Of a stretch of 10,249 nucleotides of DNA, positions 1 through 6,204 are shown one piece after another. Position 1 is the first letter of the stretch; every line of letters starts with the position of its first letter. This DNA comes from Pelotomaculum sp. Its GTDB lineage: Bacteria; Bacillota; Desulfotomaculia; Desulfotomaculales; Pelotomaculaceae. The DNA lies in contig DNIT01000141.1 in assembly GCA_003489345.1 (NCBI GenBank), positions 4,975 to 15,223 of the forward strand, written 5' to 3'. The notes under the pieces are model-generated. The model did no database searches, was not told where the DNA came from, and worked only from the letters and a program-made list of their open reading frames with translations. Position numbers and translations under genes: made by a program.

Positions 1-762
1 ATGAAAGACAAACTAATAAGCCCGGAATACGTGATTGACATCAAGAACATTAAAGAGTTTAGAGGCATCAAGTACGAGCCTGGTAAAGGTATGGAAATCG
101 GCGCTACCACAAAGATTGCGGAAGTACAGTATTCGGAAATAGTGAAAGAAAAATACCCCGCCCTTGCTTATGCAGCTAGCCAGCTTGGCAGTAATCAGGT
201 AAGGCACATGGCCACAATCGGCGGTAATAGCTGTAACGCTTCACCGTCGGGCGAGACACCCACCCCGCTGGTAGCTTATGGCGCTAAAGTCGTTTTAAGC
301 AGCGCAGCCGGAGATAGGGAATTGCCGCTGGAGGATTTCATTACGGGCGTCAGAAGGCTCGCCCTCCAAGAAGGAGAAATTCTAACCAAGTTTATTCTGC
401 CCGAACCGTCTCCCAAGTCCGTGTGCCGCTATGCTTATGCTGGTGCCAGGGACGCCCTGGAAATTGACTGTGTCAATATGGCTGTCAATTTGGAACTGGA
501 AAATGACAAGCAGACTGTAAAGTATGTGAAATCCGTCATGGGTTCGGTTTTTATAAAACCTTTGGTATCCAAAGATGTTCCTGCTCTTCTGATTGGAAAG
601 AAATTCAGTGATGAATTAGTTGAGAAAGCGGCTACAGCAGCTCAGGGCGAAGCCAAGCCGATTTCCGACGTTCGGGCCTCCGAGTGGTACCGGAACGAAA
701 TGGTCGGAAATCTGACTCGCAAGTTGCTCAAAGAGGCGTTTGCCGCCGCCCGGGAGGTGTAA
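1..762 (+). CDS. Molybdenum hydroxylase FAD-binding subunit (XdhB/CoxM-like), 5'-truncated by window edge
   Basis: Middle subunit of a xanthine dehydrogenase-family enzyme. It carries the FAD that takes electrons from the [2Fe-2S] subunit and passes them to an external acceptor in the cytoplasm. The visible 253 residues contain the second flavin-binding motif ATIGGN (residues 71-76), followed by NASPSGETPT, and a C-terminal CO_deh_flav_C-type domain ending in the family-typical WYRNEMVGNLTRKLL. Family members are about 280-295 residues long and begin with a strand and an AGGTDL-type FAD loop just before a 'K(M)KD' segment. The first visible residues, MKDKLISPEYVIDI, match the stretch after that loop. 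I therefore infer that the ATG at base 1 is internal and that about 40 residues lie upstream of the window. There is no cysteine-rich insertion of the kind that carries the extra [4Fe-4S] cluster in 4-hydroxybenzoyl-CoA reductase beta subunits. The stop codon sits three bases before the next gene's ATG, so the genes are co-transcribed. Confidence 0.93.
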   Translation: MKDKLISPEYVIDIKNIKEFRGIKYEPGKGMEIGATTKIAEVQYSEIVKEKYPALAYAASQLGSNQVRHMATIGGNSCNASPSGETPTPLVAYGAKVVLSSAAGDRELPLEDFITGVRRLALQEGEILTKFILPEPSPKSVCRYAYAGARDALEIDCVNMAVNLELENDKQTVKYVKSVMGSVFIKPLVSKDVPALLIGKKFSDELVEKAATAAQGEAKPISDVRASEWYRNEMVGNLTRKLLKEAFAAAREV

Positions 763-765
763 GTG

Positions 766-1248
766 ATGAAACAGCAGATTGCATTAGAAATCAACGGTCT
801 TGTGTATGATCTGGTTGTCAGCCACAGGGACCTGCTTGTCGACGTGATTAGGAAAAAAATAGGCCTTACCGGCACCAAAAAAGGTTGCGGGAACGGCGAC
901 TGTGGCGCTTGCACGGTCCTGGTAGAGGGAGAACCCACATTATCCTGCCTCACGCTGGCGATTAGCTGCAACGGCAAAAAAATTACAACTGTTGAAGGAC
1001 TTGCTCAGGGAGGCCAACTCCATCCGATTCAGGAGGCATTTATCAACCATGGCGCCATCCAGTGCGGTTACTGCACGCCTGGCATGCTCATGTCGGCAAA
1101 AGGGCTCCTGGACAAAAATCCCAAGCCCACCTTGGAGGAAATCAAAGTTGCCATATCAGGAAATCTTTGTCGCTGCACCGGCTACAAGAGAATCGTTGAA
1201 GCTATTCAAATGGCTTCCGAAACCATGTCCGCACAGGGGGTGAAGTAA
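766..1248 (+). CDS. Molybdenum hydroxylase [2Fe-2S] subunit (XdhC/CoxS-like)
   Basis: Small electron-transfer subunit carrying two [2Fe-2S] clusters between the molybdenum site and FAD. The N-terminal plant-ferredoxin-like domain has its four ligands at C41, C46, C49 (KGCGNGDCGACTV) and C61. The C-terminal helical domain has C100 and C103 (QCGYCTPGM) and C135 and C137 (NLCRCTGY). All eight cysteines are present, so both clusters should form. At 160 residues the length is normal for the family. The start was set at the ATG at 766 because GGGAGGTG at 752-759 is then about 6 nt upstream. A GTG directly before it (763) is an alternative that adds one residue. It follows the FAD subunit gene without a real gap and abuts the large subunit gene, giving the order medium-small-large that is usual for these operons. 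Confidence 0.96.
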   Translation: MKQQIALEINGLVYDLVVSHRDLLVDVIRKKIGLTGTKKGCGNGDCGACTVLVEGEPTLSCLTLAISCNGKKITTVEGLAQGGQLHPIQEAFINHGAIQCGYCTPGMLMSAKGLLDKNPKPTLEEIKVAISGNLCRCTGYKRIVEAIQMASETMSAQGVK

Positions 1249-3654
1249 ATGCAAACCTGGGATAAAAGAGAAATTGAAGTAACTGAGGGCAACCCATCAT
1301 ATGTACGGGAAGGAGTACCTTCGTATCTGGATGATAGAAGGTTTTCCCAGGTGGGAAGAAAAGTGCCGAAGGTAGATGCAGCTGTCAAAGCAAAAGGTGA
1401 AGCGGTTTATGCCGACGATATGGCACTGCCGGGTATGCTGTTCAGTAAAATCAAACGCTGCAAAGAATACGCGCACGCGAAAATTAAAAAGATTGATTGC
1501 AGCAAAGCGCTGGCGCTGCCGGGGGTTTATGCAGTCCTCACCGGAGACGAAGCTCCCACCAAATGGGGTATCGTGCCCCATAACTGCAACGAGACTGCAC
1601 TGGCTATAGATAAAGTCCGCTATTGGGGTGAAGGCGTGGCCGCTGTCGCCGCCATTGATGAAGAAACCGCCGAGGCCGCCCTTGATCTTATTGAAGTGGA
1701 ATATGAGCCCCTGCCGGTATTGCTCGATCCGTTTGAATCCATGGAGCGGTCAAATGAAGTGCTGATCCATGAAGATAAACCGGGAAATATATGTCACCAG
1801 GGCGATCAGATATACGGCGACGTGGACAAGGCCTTTGCCCAGTGTGAATATGTTATAGAAAGAGAATTCAAAACCGGTATGCCGCAACAGGGCTTTATTG
1901 AACCACAGTCAGCCCTGGCCAACTATGACACCCAAACCGGGAGGCTGCATTTGTGGTCTGCCAACCAGGTCCCCCACTATCTGCATGTTCAGATATCTAA
2001 CGTTCTAGAAATACCCATGAGTAAGATCCGGGTTACCATCCCCACGGTAGGCGGCGGTTTCGGCGGCAAGGGCGAAGCATGCACGAATGAGTTTGTAGCC
2101 TGCCTCCTGTCCAGGAAGACCGGCCGTCCGGTCAAATGTACCTATGAGCGCAATGAAGTATTCTTCACCAATAAGGGCCGGCACCCATGCCAGATGAAGA
2201 TGAAAATCGGTCTCGACAAGGACGGCAATATCTTGGCGTGTGAATTTGACAATACCCTGGACAAAGGCGCATATGCAAGCTGGGGTGTCGTGGTGATGTT
2301 CTACACTGCGTCCATGATCCACTTGCCCTACAAGGTGCCCAACGCCCGTTCCTATGTCAGAAGCGTATATACCAACAAGCCCAGTAGCGGGGCCATGCGT
2401 GGTCTAGGCGGGGTGCAGCCCAAGTTTGCCTTTGAGTGCATGCTGGACGAGCTGGCTGAGATGATGGGCATCAGTCCGTATGAACTGAGGATGAGAAATG
2501 CTTGTGTTTCAGGCTATACAGCAGCCAACAATATGTACGTGCCGCACACCGAGTACAAGAGATGCCTGGAGACCGTCGTGGAGAAATCAGGCTATCTTGA
2601 AAAGTACGGCAAACTGCCCTTCGGCAAAGGTATCGGACTTGGCGGCGGTAACTACATCAGCGGCACAGCTTATACTCTCTACCCGTCTTACAAACCACAT
2701 ACCACAGTGTTGCTTCGGATTGATACTGAGGGCGGGGTAACCCTGCACTGCGCGTGCACCGATATCGGCCAGGGCGTTAACACCGTCATGGCACAGATGG
2801 CTGCCGAAGCTCTGGGTGTTTATTTTGAAGATATCCACATCCAGTCGCAAGACACGGAAATCGGGTGTTTCGACCTGGGCACCTTTGCCAGCCGGTTAAC
2901 CTACGCTACCGGACACGCTATCAGGCAGGCAGCCGAGCCGATCAACCAGAAGCTCAAAGAAATTGCAGCTGGTATGCTGGGTGTCCGGGCTGACCATTTA
3001 GTAATAAAAGACCATAAGATCTTTTCTACGTATGAAAGAAAATACAGCATAGAATGGGACAAAGTAGTTCAGGTGGCCATCAACACCGTTGGAGCGCTGG
3101 TAGGGATCGGACACTTTTCCCCGCCGCGGCGCAAAGGGATTGATATCGTAACCGGCAACAGAATCCAGGGCGCCAATATCGGTCACTCCCCCACTTTTGG
3201 ATTCAGCTGTCAAGTACACGAAGTCGAAGTTGACACGGAAACCGGCCGCATCCGCGTGAAGAAGGTAACCGAATCCGGTGACATGGGCACAATGATCAAT
3301 CCCATGCATGCGGACGCTCAGGTGGAAGGTTCCATTGTGTATAACATGGGGTCGGCTCTCTATGAAGACCAGGTTATAGACAGCAAAACCGGCGAACACT
3401 TGAACCCGAACTTCCACGACTATAAAATGCCGACAGTGATGGAAATGCCGGAAATGTCCATCAACACATTAAAAGACAGCTATGACCCGACAGCTCCCTT
3501 CGGAGCCAAGGAAACCGGCGAAGGCGCCGTCCAGCCTACGTTCCCGGCTATTACCACCGCAGTATACGATGCTATCGGCGTAAGGTTCTACGAAGTGCCG
3601 ATTACTCCGGAAATGGTACTCCGGGCCTTAAAAGAAAAGAAAGAAAAAAAATAA
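1249..3654 (+). CDS. Molybdenum hydroxylase catalytic subunit, molybdopterin-binding (XdhA/CoxL-like)
   Basis: Catalytic subunit that should bind molybdopterin-cytosine dinucleotide and hydroxylate (or reductively dehydroxylate) a substrate using water-derived oxygen. Over 801 residues it shows an N-terminal aldehyde oxidase/XDH a/b-hammerhead domain (about 38-155). The cofactor-binding part follows: QQGFIEPQ (213-220), the glycine loop VGGGFGGKGE (267-276), GAMRGLGG (381-388), DIGQGVNT (505-512), and near the C-terminus GAKETGEGA, in which E758 is at the position of the family's catalytic glutamate. The CoxL form I motif AYxCSFR is absent, so this is not a classical aerobic CO dehydrogenase. 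Substrate is not assignable; purine, nicotinate, aldehyde or aromatic-CoA type substrates are all possible. ATG at 1249 follows the upstream TAA directly and has AGGGGGTGA at 1235-1243. The C-terminus is a short lysine-rich tail. It is the last gene of the operon and is followed by hairpins. Confidence 0.95.
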   Translation: MQTWDKREIEVTEGNPSYVREGVPSYLDDRRFSQVGRKVPKVDAAVKAKGEAVYADDMALPGMLFSKIKRCKEYAHAKIKKIDCSKALALPGVYAVLTGDEAPTKWGIVPHNCNETALAIDKVRYWGEGVAAVAAIDEETAEAALDLIEVEYEPLPVLLDPFESMERSNEVLIHEDKPGNICHQGDQIYGDVDKAFAQCEYVIEREFKTGMPQQGFIEPQSALANYDTQTGRLHLWSANQVPHYLHVQISNVLEIPMSKIRVTIPTVGGGFGGKGEACTNEFVACLLSRKTGRPVKCTYERNEVFFTNKGRHPCQMKMKIGLDKDGNILACEFDNTLDKGAYASWGVVVMFYTASMIHLPYKVPNARSYVRSVYTNKPSSGAMRGLGGVQPKFAFECMLDELAEMMGISPYELRMRNACVSGYTAANNMYVPHTEYKRCLETVVEKSGYLEKYGKLPFGKGIGLGGGNYISGTAYTLYPSYKPHTTVLLRIDTEGGVTLHCACTDIGQGVNTVMAQMAAEALGVYFEDIHIQSQDTEIGCFDLGTFASRLTYATGHAIRQAAEPINQKLKEIAAGMLGVRADHLVIKDHKIFSTYERKYSIEWDKVVQVAINTVGALVGIGHFSPPRRKGIDIVTGNRIQGANIGHSPTFGFSCQVHEVEVDTETGRIRVKKVTESGDMGTMINPMHADAQVEGSIVYNMGSALYEDQVIDSKTGEHLNPNFHDYKMPTVMEMPEMSINTLKDSYDPTAPFGAKETGEGAVQPTFPAITTAVYDAIGVRFYEVPITPEMVLRALKEKKEKK

Positions 3655-3672
3655 GTTGCTGTAATATCTACC

Positions 3673-3710
3673 AGCCATACGCCGGCTTTAGGATAAGCCA
3701 GCGTATGGCT
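3673..3710 (+). terminator. Strong hairpin after the molybdenum hydroxylase operon
   Basis: Ten perfectly complementary base pairs (AGCCATACGC at 3673-3682 with GCGTATGGCT at 3701-3710), then one mismatch, then five more pairs (GGCTT 3684-3688 with AAGCC 3695-3699), around a 6-nt loop. It begins 18 bases after the stop codon of the catalytic subunit. The sequence after the stem is AAAAATC, not a T-run, so it is not a textbook Rho-independent terminator. It may protect the 3' end of the mRNA or act as a weak terminator. Confidence 0.5.
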
Positions 3711-3745
3711 AAAAATCAAAGATGTTTTCAATTGTTCTAAAAAAT

Positions 3746-3794
3746 CTACAGTGGAGAAAAACCGTCTTTGTCCAGACCGATTTTCATACTGTAG
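3746..3794. repeat. Imperfect inverted repeat with a 35-base interior
   Basis: CTACAGT (3746-3752) is complementary to ACTGTAG (3788-3794). The outer flanks continue the pairing with a two-base bulge (AATCT against AGATT). The interior holds a small secondary GTCT/AGAC stem (3764-3767 with 3774-3777). It lies between two stronger hairpins, so the whole 3670-3840 stretch could fold as RNA. I do not recognise a known riboswitch or ncRNA family here. Confidence 0.25.
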
Positions 3795-3804
3795 AGATTA
3801 ATTG

Positions 3805-3835
3805 GCGGCAACGGAAAACAAAAAGCCGTTGCCGC
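3805..3835. terminator. GC-rich hairpin between hydroxylase operon and ferredoxin-like gene
   Basis: GCGGCAACGG (3805-3814) pairs perfectly with CCGTTGCCGC (3826-3835) around an 11-nt A-rich loop. On the + strand the stem is followed by TGATTATTTC and on the - strand by an AT-rich stretch, so the U-tail is weak in both directions. It sits about 150 bases downstream of the hydroxylase stop. It is probably a terminator or mRNA end structure. Polarity is uncertain. Confidence 0.45.
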
Positions 3836-3891
3836 TGATTATTTCAAAAGTGAATTAGCATAACAACTATGATGCAGACGCTTTCAGAAGC

Positions 3892-3897
3892 TATAAT
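3892..3897 (+). promoter_or_regulatory. Possible -10 element for the ferredoxin-like gene
   Basis: A perfect TATAAT at 3892-3897 lies 34 bases before the GTG start of the small ferredoxin-like gene. No good -35 hexamer is seen 16-18 bases upstream (ATGATG at 17-nt spacing). It is therefore a candidate only, supported by its position between the hairpins and the gene. Confidence 0.3.
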
Positions 3898-3931
3898 ATA
3901 GTTTATTAAAATTAAGCGGAGGTAGTTTACT

Positions 3932-4159
3932 GTGTATGTTATTAGCAGTAAATGCATTAAGTGTGATATTTGTGCTAGAGGCTGTCCAATTGTGCCGGAC
4001 TGTAACGGGCATAAATGCCGCAATCAATGTGGTAACGGCTACGTTTGTTCTGTAGGTGCAATAATCGAAAATAAGACACAATATATAATTACAGATAAAT
4101 GTATAGATTGTGGAAAATGTGCTAGTGCTTGCCCAGTTGGAGCGATCAGTAAAGCCTGA
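3932..4159 (+). CDS. Small cysteine-rich ferredoxin-like protein with a cysteine-bearing insertion (12 Cys in 75 residues)
   Basis: Probably a soluble low-potential electron carrier or Fe-S scaffold. The first half begins as a normal [4Fe-4S] motif, C8-x2-C11-x2-C14. The cysteine followed by the usual VGAI is only reached at C39, and the intervening segment carries four more cysteines (C18, C24, C29, C33). The second half is canonical: C57-x2-C60-x2-C63-x3-C67-P-V-G-A-I. Standard two-cluster ferredoxins have eight ligands in about 55-60 residues, so this one has four extra cysteines, enough in principle for a third cluster or another metal. GTG at 3932 was chosen because GGAGGT (3918-3923) sits 8 nt upstream and the next residues lead straight into the first motif. 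The gene stands alone, is AT-rich, and converges with the next gene. The ferredoxin assignment is firm. The third site is inference. Confidence 0.85.
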   Translation: MYVISSKCIKCDICARGCPIVPDCNGHKCRNQCGNGYVCSVGAIIENKTQYIITDKCIDCGKCASACPVGAISKA

Positions 4160-4307
4160 TATGATAATAGACATGTTTTGCATCTGAACACAAGTAATAT
4201 TTCAATTGTTGTAAAATAATTAGCAGTATAAGCATATTTTTTTAATTAACATTATGTTTTAAGGGACTTAGAGTAAGTCAAAAGAAAGCTGCATGTTGTA
4301 AAAAAAT
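4160..4307. other. AT-rich convergent intergenic spacer
   Basis: This 148-base stretch separates the 3' ends of two converging genes. It holds several A and T runs and a small perfect hairpin (GACTTA 4265-4270, loop GAG, TAAGTC 4274-4279). No clear Rho-independent terminator or coding sequence could be supported. Confidence 0.5.
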
Positions 4308-4754
4308 TTAAGATAATACCGATTTCAACAAATTCATAAAGTAAGTTTTTGTTAATGTTTCAACATTAAATGGTGATCTAGAAGTCACTTGTTTCCAAAT
4401 TCCATCTCTATCTCTAACAAAAAAAATGCTACCTTTTTTTGTCTTCATTTCTATTTTTCCAGTTGTACCCACATCAATCCTTCCATTTGGCATAAACTCA
4501 ATTTCATCTTCCCCTATCTTTAATTTAAATCTTTTTATTTCACAAGTACCCATTTTTTTTATATTTACAGTTACCGGTTCATAAAACGTTGATATCATTT
4601 GTTCTTCTATCAAATCTGATAACCAATCTTCAATACGCTCAAAAAATGATTTTATAACAGTTGGACATGATTCCATATTTTCATTTGTTTTTGCTCTTCG
4701 TTCTGGCTGTAACTGTTTCTTCCTCCCCAAAAAATCAACCAAATCATCACTCAT
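4308..4754 (-). CDS. Hypothetical protein of unknown function, 148 residues
   Basis: I do not recognise this protein. It starts with a charged segment (MSDDLVDFLGRKKQL) and has an acidic amphipathic helix around residues 35-52 (IKSFFERIEDWLSDLIEEQM). A central strand-rich part follows with alternating short hydrophobic strands (for example FKLKIGEDEIEFMPNGRID, then KIEMKTKKGSIFFV), and the tail ends with LLKSVLS. There is no signal peptide or membrane segment. The ATG at 4754 was preferred over an in-frame ATG 29 codons upstream (4841) because AAGGAG lies at a usable distance before it and the upstream extension is not protein-like. Base composition is markedly AT-richer than the cluster beyond 4880, which hints at separate acquisition. 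It has about 126 bases of non-coding DNA in front and no operon partner. Confidence 0.7.
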   Translation of the reverse strand: MSDDLVDFLGRKKQLQPERRAKTNENMESCPTVIKSFFERIEDWLSDLIEEQMISTFYEPVTVNIKKMGTCEIKRFKLKIGEDEIEFMPNGRIDVGTTGKIEMKTKKGSIFFVRDRDGIWKQVTSRSPFNVETLTKTYFMNLLKSVLS

Positions 4755-4880
4755 TATCCTTCGCTCCTTGCACTTACCTAATGCATTTTTAGTTAAAAAT
4801 ACTACAATCGGCTTATGATGAGTTTCTATAATAAAGGACAATATCAGGATACTAGTCAGAAGGTAATTACCATCTACCCT

Positions 4881-5354
4881 CTAATCATGTTCCCTTTTAA
4901 GAGGGATGATAATCTCCACCAAAAGTTGCTCAGGTGATATTGCCTGCGGGTCTGTACTATATATTTCACGAATAGGATAAGCCGGATGATAACCATTACT
5001 TTTCATCCAGGCATATAAGGCAGTATAAGCTCCTTCCAGGTTGCTATTTGAGTCCAAATGCTCTATTACCGAAACCGCATGAACCGGCGGCAAAACCTTA
5101 TTGAACAGAGCGTTGTCTTTTACCGGCAAGGCGACTTCCAGGTCTACCTCCATTGTATTAAACTCCACATCCTTATAATAGAGCAGGATCGGGGACCCTG
5201 AGCAATTACCACCCCGTGAGATTATTTCTTCAAAAACGGTGTTGATCAGGTTGGCAAGTTCGTCGGGGATTTCTATAATCTTTTTACGAATAGAGTATAC
5301 CGGTATTTCTGGTAAATCTTTTTCTTGGATATCATATTTTTTGGTTGCAGTCAA
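4881..5354 (-). CDS. GyrI-like small-molecule (AraC-type effector) binding domain protein
   Basis: Stand-alone effector-binding domain related to the C-terminal halves of BmrR/Rob-type regulators and to GyrI/SbmC, expected to bind a small hydrophobic ligand in the cytoplasm. The hallmark is GSPILLYYKDVEF followed by an acidic stretch and VDLEVALPV, matching the usual 'GPPxxxYxxxxxxxxVDVExxxPV' pattern. Later come the helix AYTALYAWMKSNGY and the strand pair PIREIYSTDP and LLVEIIIPLK. No DNA-binding helix-turn-helix is present. An ATG at 5396 would overlap the upstream gene by 28 bases. I prefer the TTG at 5354, which begins MTATKKYDIQEKD, has AAAGGGG and AAGGA just upstream, and leaves a 14-base gap to the upstream stop. 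That gives 157 residues, the usual domain length. It is the last gene of the cluster and may sense a ligand for it. Confidence 0.8.
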   Translation of the reverse strand: MTATKKYDIQEKDLPEIPVYSIRKKIIEIPDELANLINTVFEEIISRGGNCSGSPILLYYKDVEFNTMEVDLEVALPVKDNALFNKVLPPVHAVSVIEHLDSNSNLEGAYTALYAWMKSNGYHPAYPIREIYSTDPQAISPEQLLVEIIIPLKREHD

Positions 5355-5368
5355 TTCCTTTATCCCCT

Positions 5369-5713
5369 TTAAGTATGTTGTACACCACATTTGCAATGGC
5401 CCGCTTCGGTTACTAGCTGTCCGTTGGCAAAGTCATTGGCAACCTTTTCTACTTCACCGGAAGCCCCGGTGATGACCTGCAGGCCTGTATAAAAAAGCAT
5501 TTCTACCACCGGCCGGCCAATTCTACCTGCAATAATGACTTCCACCCCTTCGGCCTGTAACATGTTTACCAAGTTTTTATAATCCAGAGTTTCATTTGTA
5601 AGTATTTTTTTACTTGTGATCTTTCCTACATAAGTGTCAAAAACTACAAATTCCCGATTGCTAGTAAAATGATCGTTAATATTTCCATCCCGGGTCGGCA
5701 TTGCAATTTTCAT
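5369..5713 (-). CDS. NifX/NifB-C-terminal-like protein (dinitrogenase iron-molybdenum cofactor family), divergent copy
   Basis: Member of the PF02579 family of small proteins that bind metal-sulfur cofactors (NifX, NafY, orange protein Orp). The 114 residues begin MKIAMPTRDGNINDHF and contain the family core: strand KIAMP, HF..(S)REF, an acidic-hydrophobic AEGVEVIIAG, and GLQVITGASGEVEKVANDF. It ends with a cysteine/histidine tail, GHCKCGVQHT. Compared with the neighbouring paralogue at 5833-6177 it lacks the HGG segment and has IGRP where the paralogue has IGAP, so its ligand site may differ. ATG at 5713 was chosen over an upstream ATG (5755) because GGGAGG is 6 nt in front and the reading then starts at the family consensus MKIA. 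A terminator lies between the two paralogues, so this gene may have its own promoter or depend on read-through. Confidence 0.88.
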   Translation of the reverse strand: MKIAMPTRDGNINDHFTSNREFVVFDTYVGKITSKKILTNETLDYKNLVNMLQAEGVEVIIAGRIGRPVVEMLFYTGLQVITGASGEVEKVANDFANGQLVTEAGHCKCGVQHT

Positions 5714-5725
5714 TTTATCCTCCCT

Positions 5726-5742
5726 ATTGGACATAAACCAAT
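5726..5742. repeat. Small palindrome in the leader of the divergent NifX-like gene
   Basis: ATTGG (5726-5730) and CCAAT (5738-5742) form an inverted repeat around seven bases. It lies immediately upstream of the GGGAGG ribosome binding site of the gene starting at 5713. It could be an operator or a short RNA hairpin, but five base pairs alone is weak evidence. Confidence 0.25.
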
Positions 5743-5785
5743 TTTGAATCCTCATTATTTACTTCTTAATATATAGGTAGTCGAT

Positions 5786-5816
5786 AAAAAAGCGTGATCG
5801 GATGGATCACGCTTTT
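5786..5816 (-). terminator. Rho-independent terminator after the second NifX-like gene
   Basis: A perfect 12-bp stem (5788-5799 with 5805-5816) with a 5-nt loop. Read on the - strand it ends in GCTTTTTT (complement of 5786-5793), a proper U-tract. It lies 16 bases beyond the stop codon of the gene at 5833-6177. Because the opposite arm ends in GCTTTT, it could also work weakly in the + direction. It divides the minus-strand cluster into an upstream main unit and a downstream two-gene unit. Confidence 0.85.
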
Positions 5817-5832
5817 GTCTTCAGAGATGCCT

Positions 5833-6177
5833 TCAGTGATGTCCACCGCAGTCACACTGGCTCCCACCGGTAACAAGCTGTCCGCTAAGAAAATCCAAAG
5901 CTACTTTTTCCACTTCCCCTGATGCGCCTGAAACTACCTGCAAGCCTGTTCTTTGAAGCGCCTCAGCCATCGGCGCGCCAATCCCCCCGGTAATAATCAC
6001 TCCTACGCCTTCAGCGCTCAACAGGCCCGCCAGACCCCCATGATTGTGCAATAGCTTGTTGGTTAGTATTTTTTTATCAGTTATCTTTCCGTTCTCTGCT
6101 TCGAGTACGATGAATTCCCGGCTTGTCCCAAAGTGGGCGTTCACCTGTCCGTTTAAGTAGGGCATAGCAATTTTCAT
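5833..6177 (-). CDS. NifX/Orp-like metal-sulfur cofactor-binding protein
   Basis: Small cytoplasmic protein of the dinitrogenase iron-molybdenum cofactor-binding family. The 114 residues begin MKIAMPYLNGQVNAHFGTSREF, the canonical family opening. They continue with an HNHGGL segment, VIITGGIGAPM, and GLQVVSGASGEVEKVALDF. The C-terminus is SQCDCGGHH, a CxC plus His-His ending that looks like a metal-binding tail. The start at 6177 has GGAGG about 11 bases upstream. It follows the Mrp-type ATPase gene after only 27 bases, so the two are co-transcribed. In Desulfovibrio a Mrp domain and an Orp domain are fused in one protein, which suggests that these two adjacent products cooperate. The bound cofactor is not known from the sequence. 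Confidence 0.92.
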   Translation of the reverse strand: MKIAMPYLNGQVNAHFGTSREFIVLEAENGKITDKKILTNKLLHNHGGLAGLLSAEGVGVIITGGIGAPMAEALQRTGLQVVSGASGEVEKVALDFLSGQLVTGGSQCDCGGHH

Positions 6178-6204
6178 TATTTCTTATACCTCCGTTTTTT
6201 TTAA

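Noticed and set aside
2998..3417. 139-codon open frame on the - strand inside the catalytic subunit gene
   Set aside because: It lies fully within the conserved molybdopterin-binding subunit and resembles no protein family.
1249..3654. Aerobic-type CO dehydrogenase large subunit (coxL)
   Set aside because: The form I active-site motif AYxCSFR is absent; the corresponding region reads GAMRGLGG. A general hydroxylase call is safer.
3884..4183. 99-codon open frame on the - strand across the ferredoxin-like gene
   Set aside because: It is the antisense shadow of a cysteine-codon-rich gene, with threonine/asparagine-rich low-information sequence and no ribosome binding site.
4755..4841. Extended N-terminus of the 148-residue unknown protein (29 more codons)
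   Set aside because: The ribosome binding site AAGGAG fits the inner ATG at 4754, and the extension has no supporting signal in front of it.
4862..4871. Perfect 10-base palindrome GGTAATTACC just after the effector-binding gene
   Set aside because: Short AT-centred palindromes of this size are expected by chance. It has no promoter context and no partner copy in the window.
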